DNA from: Marinobacterium arenosum
GTDB lineage: Bacteria > Pseudomonadota > Gammaproteobacteria > Pseudomonadales > Balneatricaceae
DNA length: 64,000 bases
Reading direction: 5' to 3'
NCBI RefSeq assembly: GCF_019795155.1
Contig: NZ_JAILYN010000009.1
Location: 1-64,000 of the forward strand
Part shown: in pieces, positions 25,724-35,432 of the stretch
How the letters are laid out: each line of letters starts with the position of its first letter
How positions within the stretch are numbered: position 1 is the stretch's first letter
Position numbers and translations under genes: made by a program
Notes under the pieces: generated by a model
What the model was told of the DNA's origin: nothing
Databases searched by the model: none
What the model saw: the letters and a program-made list of their open reading frames with translations, nothing else

Positions 25724-28359
25724 ATCTCTGGTGGCTGCTGCCGACGCTGGCGCTGCTGGTAGCATTGCTGCTGCTGTGGCGCAGCCATCGTCAGTTGCAC
25801 CTGACCCGGATTCGCGAGAAGGCGTTGCAGGAGGAGAAACAGCGGCTGCGGGCGCTGATCGACAACGTCCCGGACCTGATCTACGTGAAGGACAGTCAGG
25901 GCCGTTACCTGGACTGCAACCGGGCCTTCGCCGCCTTCCTCGGTCGTGAGCGCAAGGCGCTGATCGGCACCAGCGGCCACCTGATCCAGCCGGATCAGCA
26001 GCTGGAGGCGGAGGATGACAGCATCCTCAATACCAAGGTCGCCCGCCGGGTGGAGGGCTGGACCCGCTACTACGATGGCCGCCGGGTGCTGCTGGAAAGT
26101 ACCAAGCTGCCGATCCTCGGCGCGCCGGGCGAGGGTGACAGCGTGCTGTCGATCTCCCGCGACATCACCCGCCGCAAGCATGAAGAGCTGCTGCTGCGGA
26201 TGCAGACCTCGATCCTCGACCGGGTGGTGCGCGGTGCCCGGCTGCCGCAGGTGCTGCACGAGCTGGTCAGTCTGATCGAAAGTGACTTCCCGGACCTGAT
26301 CTGTTCGATCCAGCTGCTGGATCGCGACCGCCGGCGGCTGGTGCACGGTGCCGCGCCCAGTTTGCCCGAGTTCTTCAACCAGGCGGTCGACGGGCTGGAG
26401 ATCGGCCCCGGGGTCGGCTCCTGTGCCCACGCCGCGTTCACCGGCGGCTTTACCGCGGTCAGCGATATCCAGCGCCATTCCAACTGGGAGGGGCTGCGTG
26501 AACTGGCCCAGCGGGCCGGCATTGCTGCCTGTTGGTCGCAGCCGATCAGCGGCAGCAACAGCGAGGTGGTCGGGGTGTTCAGCGTCTACTACCGCGACGC
26601 CCACGAACCGGACGAGCTGCATATCGATCTGATCCAGGCCGCGGCCCGGTTGACCAGCCTGGCGCTGGAGCGCCAGCAGGCCGAGGAGAACCTGCAGAAA
26701 CTGTCGCGGGCGGTGGACCAGAGTCCCAGCATGGTGTTGATCACCGATGCCAAGGGCACCATCGAATACGTCAACGAAGAGTTCACCGAGGTGACCGGCT
26801 TCCAGCCCCAGGAGGTGATCGGCGCCGATCCGCGGGTGATCAACTCCGGCCTGTCCGATCCGGAGATGTTCCGTCATATGTGGCAGACCGTCAGCAGCGG
26901 CGAGGACTGGCATGGCGAGCTGTTGAACCGTACCAAGGACGGCCAGCATTTCTGGGCCGCGCTGTCGATCTCGCCGATCGTCAACGAGACCGGCGAGATC
27001 ACCCACTATGTGGCGATCAGTGAGGATATCACCGAGAAGAAACAAACCCAGAAGCAGATCGAGCGGCTGGCGTTCTACGATCCGCTGACCAGCCTCGGCA
27101 ACCGCCGCTTGTTCCGCGAGCAGCTGGATGTCGAGCTGCGCAAACTGAAGCGCAACAACAGCCGGCTGGGCATGCTCTATCTGGACCTGGATAACTTCAA
27201 GCAGGTCAACGACAGCCAGGGCCACGATGTCGGCGACCAGCTGCTGCGCCAGGTCGGCAAGCGGCTGCGTCAGTCATTGCGCGAGTCCGATATCATCGCC
27301 CGGCTTGGTGGTGACGAGTTCGTGGTGCTGGTGCCGGATGCGCCCAGCGCCGAAGGGGTCGGCCAGGTGGCCAGCAAACTGGTCGATGCCCTGGTGGCGC
27401 CCTACCAGTTGGAAGGGCATACCGCCAACGTCACCGCCAGTGTCGGTATCACCATGGCGCCCGACGACGGTCGCGACGCCTCTGAATTGATGAAGAACGC
27501 CGACCTGGCGATGTATCGCGCCAAGCAGAGCGGCCGCAACACCTACCGCTTCTTTACCGCCGATATGAACGACGAGGTGATGAAGCGCAGCTACATGGAG
27601 CAGGAGGTGCACACCGGTCTGGCGGAGGGCCAGTTCGTGCTGCATTTCCAGCCGCAGTGGTCGCTGCTCGGTGAGCTGCGACTGACCGGCGTCGAGGCGT
27701 TGGTGCGCTGGAACCACCCGCAGCGCGGCTGGATCTCGCCGGCCGACTTCATCCCGATGGCCGAGGAGCTGGGCCTGATCGTACCGCTTGGCGAGTGGGT
27801 GATCCAGGAGGCCTGCCGGGCCGGCCAGGAGCTCAAGCGCCAGGGCCATGACGTGCGGGTGGCGGTCAACCTGTCGTTGCGCCAGTTCCGCGACCCCAAC
27901 CTGCTCAGCTGCATCCGCCAGGCGTTGGCAGAGACCGGCCTGGAGCCGCAACGGCTGGAGCTGGAATTGACCGAGTCGATGATCATGGAGAATATCGACC
28001 GGGTACTGGCCACCCTGCAGCAGTTCAAGGAGCTGGGCATCACCCTGTCGATCGACGATTTCGGCACCGGCTACTCGTCGCTCAACTACTTGAAGAAACT
28101 GCCGGTCGACCAGCTCAAGGTGGATTCCTCGTTCGTGCGCGATATCCCGCACGACCGCAGCGATATGGAGATCACCGCGGCGGTGATCGCGATGGCCCAC
28201 AAGCTGGGGCTGGAGGTGATCGCCGAGGGAATCGAGACCCACGACCAGCTCAGCTTCCTGCGCCAGAATGGCTGCGAGATGGGCCAGGGCTACCTGCTGG
28301 CCAAGCCCGGCCCGCTGGCCGAGGTACTCGAGTTGCTGGAGTTCGAGTTGACCGAGTAA
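25720..28359 (+). CDS. Sensor protein with TM-PAS-GAF-PAS-GGDEF-EAL (c-di-GMP turnover)
   Basis: An 879-residue protein: membrane helix at residues 3-22, PAS about 40-150, GAF about 160-310, PAS about 320-445, GGDEF about 450-615, EAL about 625-875. The cyclase site is intact ([14 protein letters not shown] near residue 530) and is preceded by an RESD inhibitory I-site. The phosphodiesterase site is also intact ([11 protein letters not shown]; later [20 protein letters not shown]). Both activities are possible, with the sensor domains setting the balance. GTG at 25720 overlaps the nfo stop, which is unusual for a large signalling gene and implies coexpression. Confidence 0.93.
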   Translation: MNLWWLLPTLALLVALLLLWRSHRQLHLTRIREKALQEEKQRLRALIDNVPDLIYVKDSQGRYLDCNRAFAAFLGRERKALIGTSGHLIQPDQQLEAEDDSILNTKVARRVEGWTRYYDGRRVLLESTKLPILGAPGEGDSVLSISRDITRRKHEELLLRMQTSILDRVVRGARLPQVLHELVSLIESDFPDLICSIQLLDRDRRRLVHGAAPSLPEFFNQAVDGLEIGPGVGSCAHAAFTGGFTAVSDIQRHSNWEGLRELAQRAGIAACWSQPISGSNSEVVGVFSVYYRDAHEPDELHIDLIQAAARLTSLALERQQAEENLQKLSRAVDQSPSMVLITDAKGTIEYVNEEFTEVTGFQPQEVIGADPRVINSGLSDPEMFRHMWQTVSSGEDWHGELLNRTKDGQHFWAALSISPIVNETGEITHYVAISEDITEKKQTQKQIERLAFYDPLTSLGNRRLFREQLDVELRKLKRNNSRLGMLYLDLDNFKQVNDSQGHDVGDQLLRQVGKRLRQSLRESDIIARLGGDEFVVLVPDAPSAEGVGQVASKLVDALVAPYQLEGHTANVTASVGITMAPDDGRDASELMKNADLAMYRAKQSGRNTYRFFTADMNDEVMKRSYMEQEVHTGLAEGQFVLHFQPQWSLLGELRLTGVEALVRWNHPQRGWISPADFIPMAEELGLIVPLGEWVIQEACRAGQELKRQGHDVRVAVNLSLRQFRDPNLLSCIRQALAETGLEPQRLELELTESMIMENIDRVLATLQQFKELGITLSIDDFGTGYSSLNYLKKLPVDQLKVDSSFVRDIPHDRSDMEITAAVIAMAHKLGLEVIAEGIETHDQLSFLRQNGCEMGQGYLLAKPGPLAEVLELLEFELTE

Positions 28360-28574
28360 GGGCGCTGCTGGCGCGGCACGGCCTTGCGCAGGCGAATCTG
28401 TCAGCGAATCGCGCTTTTTTTTGATCCTACCGGCGCGCCGCCGCCATCCCCCGATAGGACGTAACCCTGGGGTTACGCTTGTTGACCAATCGTCATTGCT
28501 GGGCGGTTGTCATCTGGGTGTCACTTTTTGTTCTTAATCTTTTGGGCTGACCCGAACGTTGAGAACAGCACATT

Positions 28575-30470
28575 ATGGAAATGTCAGCGGTATCGAATGT
28601 CCCCTCACTGGAGGCGCGGCTGCTCGAAATCATCAAAACGGAACAGCTGGAGCCGCACTTCCAGCCGATCGTCGACCTGAACAAGGGCGAGGTGATCGGT
28701 CACGAGGCGTTGATTCGAGGTCCGGCCAACTGTCCGCTGCAGTTCCCCGATGCACTGTTCAACACCGCCATCGAATGCGGCCGAATGCTGGAGCTGGAGT
28801 TGCTCTGCCGTAAGCGTTCGATCGAGCGCTTCGCCCAGCTCCAACTGCCCGGCAAGCTGTTCCTCAACGTCAGTGCTTCTTCGTTGGAGAAAAGCGAGCA
28901 CAAGAACGGCTATACCGTTGAACTGCTGCGCCAGCACGATATCCGTATCGACCGCTGCGTGATCGAGCTGTCGGAACAGCACCCGTTCGATCATCAGGGG
29001 CTGACCCGCGCAGCAGTGGAGCATTACCGCCAGATGGGCTTCGATATCGCCATCGACGATCTCGGCAGCGGTTATTCGGGGCTCAAGCTCTGGTCTCAAC
29101 TGACCCCGGAGTACGTCAAGATCGACCAGCACTTCATCGCCAATATCGACCGTGACCCGGTCAAACGCGAGCTGGTGCGCTCGGTCTGCAATATCGGTCA
29201 GAGCATGCGCTGCAAGGTGATTGCCGAAGGGATCGAGCGGGTCGAGGAACTGCGTACGCTGAAGAAGCTTGGCGTGTCACTGGGCCAGGGCTATCTGCTC
29301 GGCCGGCCGGAACCGCTGCCGCAGGCGGTGCTGCCCGAGGCGGTACTGAACGAGTTCAGGCGGGCCGGCAACAAGCGGCACAACGAAGTCGGCGAGACCG
29401 CCTTCCTGCTGTTGCGGCCGGCGCCGGCGGTCAGCATGGACGACCGTATCGGCCATGCCAACGAGCTGTTCCGTCAGCACCCGGAGCTGACCGCGATCCC
29501 GGTGTTGAGCGACGGCCGGCCGGTCGGCGTGGTGCGCAAGGACGACCTGCTGGAGGTGTTCTCCGCCCAGTACGGCCGGGCGCTCTATGAGAACAAACCG
29601 GTCAGCAAGCTGCTCAGTCAGCAGGCGCTGGTGGTGGAATCGGAGATGACCCTGGAGCAGGTGTCGCGGATGGTCACCGAGCAGGACGATTTCACCCTGC
29701 AGCAGGATATCGTCATCACCCAGGACGGCAGCTACCTCGGCATGGGCAGCGTGCGCGACCTGCTCAAGCGGATCACCGAGCTGAAGATCCGCAACGCCCG
29801 CTACTCCAACCCGCTGACGCTGTTGCCGGGCAATGTGCCGATCCAGCGCGAGATCGACCTGCTGCTGCAACAGACCAGCGACTTCCGGGTCGCCTATTTC
29901 GATCTCAACAACTTCAAGCCGTTCAACGACTGCTACGGCTACTCCAAGGGCGACCAGGTGATCCGCCTGCTGGGCGATCTGCTGGTGCGTTATGCCGACA
30001 GCAGCGACAACTTCGTCGGCCATATCGGCGGCGATGACTTCGTGGTGATCTTTCGCCATCCGCAGTGGCAGCAGATCTGCGAGCGGATCCTCAGCCAGTT
30101 CGACGAGCAGGTACGTGGCTTCTACAACCCGCGCGACCTGCAGCAGGGCGGCATCTGGGCCTCCGACCGCAAGGGCGAGGCGACCTTCTATCCGCTGCTG
30201 GGGCTGGCGATCGGCGTGGTCCATCCGGACCCGTACAAGTGTACCAGCCACCACGAAGTGGCCGAGCTGGCGGCGCTGGCCAAGAAAGAGGCCAAGAAGG
30301 GCAGCGCCAGCACGCTGTTCGTGTCGCGCCGACGGATGGTCGGCTACCCGTCCGGCGGCACGGAAAACCAGCGTAGAGACTCGGAAGATTGCTCTTGCGG
30401 CAGCTGTGTGATGCCGGGGGAGCTCGGCGCCGAATGGCTGCCGCAGTATCCGTCGGAGCAGTTCAACTAG
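28575..30470 (+). CDS. EAL-CBS-GGDEF protein with degenerate cyclase motif
   Basis: A 631-residue soluble protein. The EAL domain comes first (about 20-250, HFQPIVDLNKGEVIGHEALI; DDLGSGYSGLKLWSQLTPEY), then a CBS pair (about 270-400, VGVVRKDDLLEVF), then a GGDEF domain (about 410-590) whose motif is GGDDF near residue 485. The reversed order and CBS linker resemble c-di-GMP phosphodiesterases regulated by nucleotide binding; the GGDDF site may bind GTP without making c-di-GMP. A cysteine-rich tail (SEDCSCGSCVMPG) is unusual. There is no membrane segment. It is 216 bp after the upstream sensor gene, probably with its own promoter. Confidence 0.9.
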   Translation: MEMSAVSNVPSLEARLLEIIKTEQLEPHFQPIVDLNKGEVIGHEALIRGPANCPLQFPDALFNTAIECGRMLELELLCRKRSIERFAQLQLPGKLFLNVSASSLEKSEHKNGYTVELLRQHDIRIDRCVIELSEQHPFDHQGLTRAAVEHYRQMGFDIAIDDLGSGYSGLKLWSQLTPEYVKIDQHFIANIDRDPVKRELVRSVCNIGQSMRCKVIAEGIERVEELRTLKKLGVSLGQGYLLGRPEPLPQAVLPEAVLNEFRRAGNKRHNEVGETAFLLLRPAPAVSMDDRIGHANELFRQHPELTAIPVLSDGRPVGVVRKDDLLEVFSAQYGRALYENKPVSKLLSQQALVVESEMTLEQVSRMVTEQDDFTLQQDIVITQDGSYLGMGSVRDLLKRITELKIRNARYSNPLTLLPGNVPIQREIDLLLQQTSDFRVAYFDLNNFKPFNDCYGYSKGDQVIRLLGDLLVRYADSSDNFVGHIGGDDFVVIFRHPQWQQICERILSQFDEQVRGFYNPRDLQQGGIWASDRKGEATFYPLLGLAIGVVHPDPYKCTSHHEVAELAALAKKEAKKGSASTLFVSRRRMVGYPSGGTENQRRDSEDCSCGSCVMPGELGAEWLPQYPSEQFN

Positions 30471-30486
30471 CTTTTTTGATATCGTT

Positions 30487-30524
30487 CTTTCGATAGCTCC
30501 TTTCGATAGCCCCTTTCGATAGCG
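30487..30524. repeat. Three-copy 13-bp tandem repeat (CTTTCGATAGCCC)
   Basis: CTTTCGATAGCTC, CTTTCGATAGCCC and CTTTCGATAGCG follow one another directly after the EAL-CBS-GGDEF stop. No stem or function is evident. Further on, 30592-30630 resembles the left part of the palindromic element at 60596-60747. The rest of 30471-30759 shows no gene. Confidence 0.8.
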
Positions 30525-30759
30525 TGCCCGGGCCGCTGAAACGCCTGCCGGCGTTTGGTTGCCCGAATGCGATCTTACGAGGTGGCTCCGTTGTAGGGTG
30601 TCGCCTGGGGCGCCGCCGCCGAAGGCGGCCTTGATCCTGTTACCCCCTCCAGATCGGAACACCAGCGCTCCATCCGGCCCTGCCTGCACCAAAATGTCAG
30701 TACCGCCACCCAGCGCAGATGCGCATGCTATAGTTCAGCCTTCGAAGGGGGGAGAGTGT

Positions 30760-31389
30760 ATGTCGAAGGGCTGGCAACCGGAGATGAACCATCGTCACGT
30801 CAGCACACTCAAAGAGGAGATGCTGTACGATGGCTTCTTCAAGCTGAAGCGGCTGCGGTTGTGTCACCGCCGTTTCGACGGCGATCAGCTGACCATCGAG
30901 CGGGAACTGTTCCAGCGCGATGATGCGGTTGCTGTGTTGCTGTACGACCCGGACCTTGAACAGGTGGTGCTGGTGGAGCAGTTCCGCATCGGTGCTATCG
31001 ATCATCCGCATAGCCCCTGGCTGCTGGAGCTGGTGGCCGGTATCGTTGAACCGGGCGAAGCGGCCGACCAGGTGGCGCATCGTGAGGCCCATGAGGAAGC
31101 CGGTGCCGAGATTCGCCAGCTGGAGCCGCTGATGCGCTATCTGCCCAGCCCCGGCGGCAGCCGCGAGTATGTCGAGCTGTTCTGTGGCCGGGTCGACAGC
31201 AGCGGCATGGGGGGCTTGCATGGTCTGGCCGATGAGCATGAAGATATCCGGGTACACGTGTTGCCGACCGAGGCCGCTTTCGCGCTGGTCGACAACGGGC
31301 GGATCGACAATGCCGCAACCATTATTGCCCTGCAGTGGCTGCAACTGCACAGAGAGACCTTGAAACAATGCTGGGGAGTTCGTTCGTGA
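30760..31389 (+). CDS. nudF: ADP-ribose pyrophosphatase NudF
   Basis: A 209-residue Nudix hydrolase cleaving ADP-ribose to AMP and ribose 5-phosphate. The Nudix box is GIVEPGEAADQVAHREAHEE followed by AGAE, preceded by the LLELVAG strand; a proline 16 residues beyond (LPSPGGSREY) is the ADP-ribose-specificity feature. ATG at 30760 has GGGGGGAG upstream, so the longer frame is rejected. It opens the conserved nudF-yqiB-cpdA-yqiA-parE cluster. Confidence 0.93.
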   Translation: MSKGWQPEMNHRHVSTLKEEMLYDGFFKLKRLRLCHRRFDGDQLTIERELFQRDDAVAVLLYDPDLEQVVLVEQFRIGAIDHPHSPWLLELVAGIVEPGEAADQVAHREAHEEAGAEIRQLEPLMRYLPSPGGSREYVELFCGRVDSSGMGGLHGLADEHEDIRVHVLPTEAAFALVDNGRIDNAATIIALQWLQLHRETLKQCWGVRS

Positions 31390-31826
31390 AGCGCAAATAC
31401 GTACCCGATCTGAGCCGTCAGATGGCCCAGTGCGAGGCCAACTATATGCGGATCATGAAACTGTTGCCGGACCTGGACAACTGTGACAGCCGTGAATTCC
31501 AGATCAGTCGCGAGCCGCTGCGTACGCTGATCCGGCTGGAGGTAGCTGAGCGGTTCGCCTACACCAGCACCATCGCCGTGTCCCAGCAGCAGGAGGGCGC
31601 CTCTGCCTGGCTGGCTGCGCCGACCCTGGTGGTACGGCTGTACCACGACGCCGGCATGGCCGAGGTGGTCTGCACCCGGCGGCGTCAGATCTCCGGCGTC
31701 TACCCCTACCCGAACCCCGATATGCACCAGCCGGATGAAAAAGCCCAGCTCAACGATTACCTGGGTGAATGGCTCAGCCACTGCCTGAGCCACGGTCATC
31801 AGATCGAACCGGTATACGCCGGCTGA
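31386..31826 (+). CDS. DUF1249 (YqiB-like) protein
   Basis: A 146-residue protein. GTG at 31386 begins MKRKYVPDLSRQMAQCEANY, the typical DUF1249 start; GGGGAG lies upstream and the GTGA overlaps the nudF stop. An ATG at 31368 in frame is possible but less likely. C-terminal VYPYPNPDMHQPDEKAQLND is the conserved motif. No biochemical function is established, although its place between nudF and cpdA is conserved across gammaproteobacteria. Confidence 0.9.
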   Translation: MKRKYVPDLSRQMAQCEANYMRIMKLLPDLDNCDSREFQISREPLRTLIRLEVAERFAYTSTIAVSQQQEGASAWLAAPTLVVRLYHDAGMAEVVCTRRRQISGVYPYPNPDMHQPDEKAQLNDYLGEWLSHCLSHGHQIEPVYAG

Positions 31827-32584
31827 TGGCTTCCTCGCTGATCATCCAGCTGACCGACCTCCATCTGCCGCGCGTTCCCACCGATCCGTTCCGCGGTGTC
31901 GATGTCGCCGGCCGTCTGCAGCGGATGCTGGATCATCTGGCCGAACGTTTCGAGCGGATCGACCAGCTGCTGCTGACCGGCGATCTGACCGATCACGGCG
32001 ATCTGTCCACCTACCGCTGGCTGCAAACCAAGGTGCAGGGCCGAGCCGGGCGGATCAGCTGGATTCCCGGTAACCACGACTGCGCCGAGCTGATGGACGG
32101 CGAGCTCCGGCCCCGCCGCATCGAGCTGCCCGGCTGGCGGTTGGTGCTGCTCGATACCACCGCCGAACCGGACGGCCGCGGCGGCGGCTCGCTGGCCGAT
32201 AGCGAGCTGCAGGCGCTGGACGCGGAGCTGGCGGGAAGCGACCGGCCGCTGATGCTGGTGCTGCACCACAACCCGCTGGCCACCGGCAGCGGCTGGCAGG
32301 ACCCGATCATGCTCGGCAACGCCGACGCCTTCTGGCGGATCGTCGAACGTTATCCGCAGGTCAAGTTGGCGATCCACGGCCATATCCACCACGCATTCGA
32401 GCAGCGGCGCGGCCAGGTCAGGGTACTCGGTACCCCGGCGATCGCGCCCCAGTTCAAGCCCCGCCAGGCCGATTTCTGCGAGGAGGACGACCCGGCGCTG
32501 ACCGGCCCGGCCGCCCGCTGGCTGCGGCTGCACGACGACGGCCGCTTCGAGACCGGCTTGATCAGGTTGTCAGTGGGAAGTTAA
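31826..32584 (+). CDS. cpdA: 3',5'-cyclic-AMP phosphodiesterase CpdA-like metallophosphatase
   Basis: A 252-residue calcineurin-type phosphatase. Metal-binding motifs are complete: QLTDLHL, TGDLTDHGD, PGNHD, LHHNPL and IHGHIHHAF. Gene order (after yqiB, before yqiA) identifies it as CpdA/Icc, which lowers cAMP in E. coli; activity on other phosphodiesters cannot be excluded. The ATG overlaps the upstream stop as TGATG. Heptamer repeats follow the stop. Confidence 0.92.
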   Translation: MASSLIIQLTDLHLPRVPTDPFRGVDVAGRLQRMLDHLAERFERIDQLLLTGDLTDHGDLSTYRWLQTKVQGRAGRISWIPGNHDCAELMDGELRPRRIELPGWRLVLLDTTAEPDGRGGGSLADSELQALDAELAGSDRPLMLVLHHNPLATGSGWQDPIMLGNADAFWRIVERYPQVKLAIHGHIHHAFEQRRGQVRVLGTPAIAPQFKPRQADFCEEDDPALTGPAARWLRLHDDGRFETGLIRLSVGS

Positions 32585-32790
32585 CAGTTAGGAGTTAACA
32601 GTGACGGAGATTATCGGGACGATGGCGGTGAGCATATGCTCTGTGCGGCACTGTTAACTGTCAACTCAAAACTGTTTACTTAAATCTGTTAACTCCCAAC
32701 TCCCAACTCCCAACTCCCAACTCCCAACTCCCAACTCCCAACTCCCAACTCCCCACTCCCAACTGTTAACTCACCACTCCCCCAACCACT
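32585..32790. repeat. Heptamer repeat region with (AACTCCC)9 array
   Basis: AACTCCC is repeated nine times without change from 32691 to 32753, then CACTCCC. It is flanked on the left by degenerate 7-base steps (CACTGT, TAACTGT, CAACTCA, AAACTGT) and, just after the cpdA stop, by the opposite-strand form (AGTTAAC, AGTTAGG, AGTTAAC). Open frames over this stretch only translate the repeat. No gene is present between cpdA and yqiA. Confidence 0.93.
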
Positions 32791-32864
32791 GTACATTTGA
32801 CCATGGTTCTTGCACCTCTTCCTGCGCTCCGGTACCTTTCCAACACCTGCAGGGAGATGAGTCT

Positions 32865-33494
32865 TTGAAAACCCCACTGTTTATTTACGTGCATGGCTTC
32901 AACAGCTCGCCGGCCTCGTTCAAGGCGCAGCTGTTCCGTCGCTATATGGCGGCGCTGGGTCGGGAAGACCAGGTGCTGGTGCCGGAGCTGAGTCACTGGC
33001 CGAGCCAGGCGATGCAGACCCTGGAAGCTCTGGTTAAGCAGAATTTCGACCGGCCGGTGGTGCTGATCGGCAGCTCGCTGGGCGGCTACTACAGTACCTG
33101 GCTGACCGAGCGCTACGTGCATGTGCGCTCGGTGCTGGTCAACCCGGCCGTGGCACCCTACCGGCTGCTGGAAGATCTGCTGGGCGACAACCAGAATCTC
33201 TACACCCACGAAAAATACCAGTTGACCCGCGAGCACCTGTCGCAGCTGATCGTGCTGGACTGCGACGAGATCCTGCGGCCGGAAGCCTACCTGCTGTTGA
33301 CCCAGACCGAAGACGAGACGCTGGATTATATGGAGGCAGTGCAGAAGTACGCCGCCAGTCCGCAGTTCGTGCAGCCCGGCGGTAGCCACGGTTTTGAACA
33401 GTTCGACAAGCTGATCCCCGCCATCCTGGCATTTGCCGATGGACGAATTGAACTGCCCGAGGTGACGCCGGTCGCGTCCCCTCTGAGTAGCTGA
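32865..33494 (+). CDS. yqiA: YqiA-like alpha/beta-hydrolase esterase
   Basis: A 209-residue serine esterase with YVHGFNSSPASFKA (oxyanion region) near the start, nucleophile motif GSSLGGYYST near residue 68, and a late GGSHGFEQFD carrying the catalytic histidine. It matches YqiA, which hydrolyses short acyl esters in vitro; its physiological role is unclear. The start is TTG at 32865, eight bases after AGGGAG. parE begins 15 bp after its stop. Confidence 0.9.
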   Translation: MKTPLFIYVHGFNSSPASFKAQLFRRYMAALGREDQVLVPELSHWPSQAMQTLEALVKQNFDRPVVLIGSSLGGYYSTWLTERYVHVRSVLVNPAVAPYRLLEDLLGDNQNLYTHEKYQLTREHLSQLIVLDCDEILRPEAYLLLTQTEDETLDYMEAVQKYAASPQFVQPGGSHGFEQFDKLIPAILAFADGRIELPEVTPVASPLSS

Positions 33495-33509
33495 GGTAAG
33501 AAACGAGCA

Positions 33510-35402
33510 ATGGGCCAATATACAGCCGATTCCATTGAGGTACTCAGCGGTCTGGACCCGGTGAAACGCCGCCCCGGCATGTACACCGAAACCGACCGTC
33601 CCAACCACCTGGCGCAGGAGGTGATCGACAACTCGGTCGATGAAGCGCTGGCCGGTCACGCCAAGCAGATCGACGTGATCCTGAACAAGGACAACTCGCT
33701 GACGGTGACCGACGACGGCCGCGGCATGCCGGTCGATATCCACCCGGAGCAGGGCGTCAGCGGGGTCGAGCTGATCCTCACCAAGCTGCACGCCGGCGGC
33801 AAGTTCAACAACGAGAACTACAACTACTCCGGCGGCTTGCACGGCGTTGGGGTGTCGGTGGTCAATGCGCTGTCCAAGCTGCTGGAAGTACAGGTCCGTC
33901 GTGGCGGCCAGGTCTACCGGATCGGTTTCGCCGACGGCGAGAAGGTGTCCGAGCTGGAGGTGATCGACAGCTGCGGCAAGCGCAATACCGGCACCTCGGT
34001 ACGCTTCCTGGCCGACCCGAAATACTTCGATTCGCCGAAATACAGCGTCAGCCGGCTCAAGCATATGCTGCGCGCCAAGGCGGTGCTCTGCCCGGGCCTG
34101 AAGGTCACCTTCACCGACCTGACCGGCGCCCAGCGCGAGAAGGAGGAGTGGTACTACGAGGACGGCCTGACCGCCTATCTGCAGGGCAATACCCAGGCCT
34201 ACGAGGTGCTGCCGGCGGAGCCGTTCGCCGGTAACCACCAGGGTGAGGAGGACGCGGTCGAGTGGGCGGTGCAGTGGTTGCCGGACGGCGGCGAGCAGAC
34301 CACCGAAAGCTACGTCAACCTGATCCCCACCGCCCAGGGCGGCACCCACGTCAACGGCCTGCGCACCGGCCTGCTGGAGGCGATGCGCGAGTTCTGCGAG
34401 TTCCGCAACCTGCTGCCGCGCGGCGTCAAACTGACCGCCGACGACGTCTGGGACCGCTGCAGCTACGTGCTGTCGGCCAAGATGCGCGATCCGCAGTTCG
34501 CCGGCCAGACCAAGGAACGACTCAGTTCGCGCCAGATCGCCGGCTTTATCTCCGGGGTAATCAAGGACGCTTTCTCGCTGTGGCTCAACCGCCACGTCGA
34601 GGAGGGCGAGCAGCTGGCCGAACTGGTGATCAGCAACGCTCAGAAACGGCTGCGTGCCAACAAGAAAGTGGTGCGCAAGAAGGTCAGTGCCGGCCCGGCA
34701 TTGCCTGGCAAACTGGCCGACTGTACCGGCAACGATGCGATGGAGGGCGAGCTGTTCCTGGTGGAGGGTGACTCCGCCGGCGGTTCCGCCAAGCAGGCCC
34801 GCGATCGTGAATACCAGGCGATCATGCCGCTGCGCGGCAAGATCCTCAACACCTGGGAGGTGGAACCGGCCGAGGTGCTGGCGTCGCAGGAGGTGCACGA
34901 TATCTCGGTGGCGATCGGCGTCGAGCCGGGCTCCGACAACCTGGACGGGCTGCGCTACGGCAAGATCTGCATCCTGGCCGATGCCGACTCCGACGGCCTG
35001 CATATCGCCACCCTGCTGTGCGCGTTGTTCGTACGCCACTTCAAGCCGCTGGTGGCGGCCGGCCATGTCTACGTGGCGATGCCGCCGCTGTACCGGATCG
35101 ACGTGGCCAAGGAGGTCCATTACGCGTTGGATGATGCCGAGAAGGACAGCATCATCCACCGTATCCAGAGCGAGCGAAAGAACGCCAAGATCGGCGTACA
35201 GCGCTTCAAGGGCCTTGGCGAGATGAATCCGATGCAGCTGCGCGAGACCACCATGGCGCGGGATACCCGCCGGTTGGTGCAGTTGATGGTGGAGCCGGGC
35301 GACGGCACCGCCGAAACCATGGATATGCTGCTGGCCAAGCGCCGCTCCGGCGATCGCAAGAGCTGGCTGGAAACCAAGGGCGACCTGGCCGAGGTGGTTT
35401 AA
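33510..35402 (+). CDS. parE: DNA topoisomerase IV subunit B
   Basis: A 630-residue ATPase subunit, exactly the usual ParE length and much shorter than GyrB. GHKL ATP-binding motifs are present (NSVDEALAGHA, DDGRGMPVD, GLHGVGVSVVNAL), then the TOPRIM domain with EGDSAGGSAKQARDR near residue 415 and DADSDGLHI. It works with ParC to decatenate sister chromosomes. parC lies 1.4 kb downstream with one porin-like gene between. Confidence 0.96.
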   Translation: MGQYTADSIEVLSGLDPVKRRPGMYTETDRPNHLAQEVIDNSVDEALAGHAKQIDVILNKDNSLTVTDDGRGMPVDIHPEQGVSGVELILTKLHAGGKFNNENYNYSGGLHGVGVSVVNALSKLLEVQVRRGGQVYRIGFADGEKVSELEVIDSCGKRNTGTSVRFLADPKYFDSPKYSVSRLKHMLRAKAVLCPGLKVTFTDLTGAQREKEEWYYEDGLTAYLQGNTQAYEVLPAEPFAGNHQGEEDAVEWAVQWLPDGGEQTTESYVNLIPTAQGGTHVNGLRTGLLEAMREFCEFRNLLPRGVKLTADDVWDRCSYVLSAKMRDPQFAGQTKERLSSRQIAGFISGVIKDAFSLWLNRHVEEGEQLAELVISNAQKRLRANKKVVRKKVSAGPALPGKLADCTGNDAMEGELFLVEGDSAGGSAKQARDREYQAIMPLRGKILNTWEVEPAEVLASQEVHDISVAIGVEPGSDNLDGLRYGKICILADADSDGLHIATLLCALFVRHFKPLVAAGHVYVAMPPLYRIDVAKEVHYALDDAEKDSIIHRIQSERKNAKIGVQRFKGLGEMNPMQLRETTMARDTRRLVQLMVEPGDGTAETMDMLLAKRRSGDRKSWLETKGDLAEVV

Positions 35403-35432
35403 CCAGTCCGAGCACAGGATGGGAGGCAGCGG

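Noticed and set aside
25717-27225. About 500-codon antisense frame over the PAS-GAF-GGDEF gene
   Set aside because: No domain, no ribosome binding site, and the opposite strand encodes intact domains.
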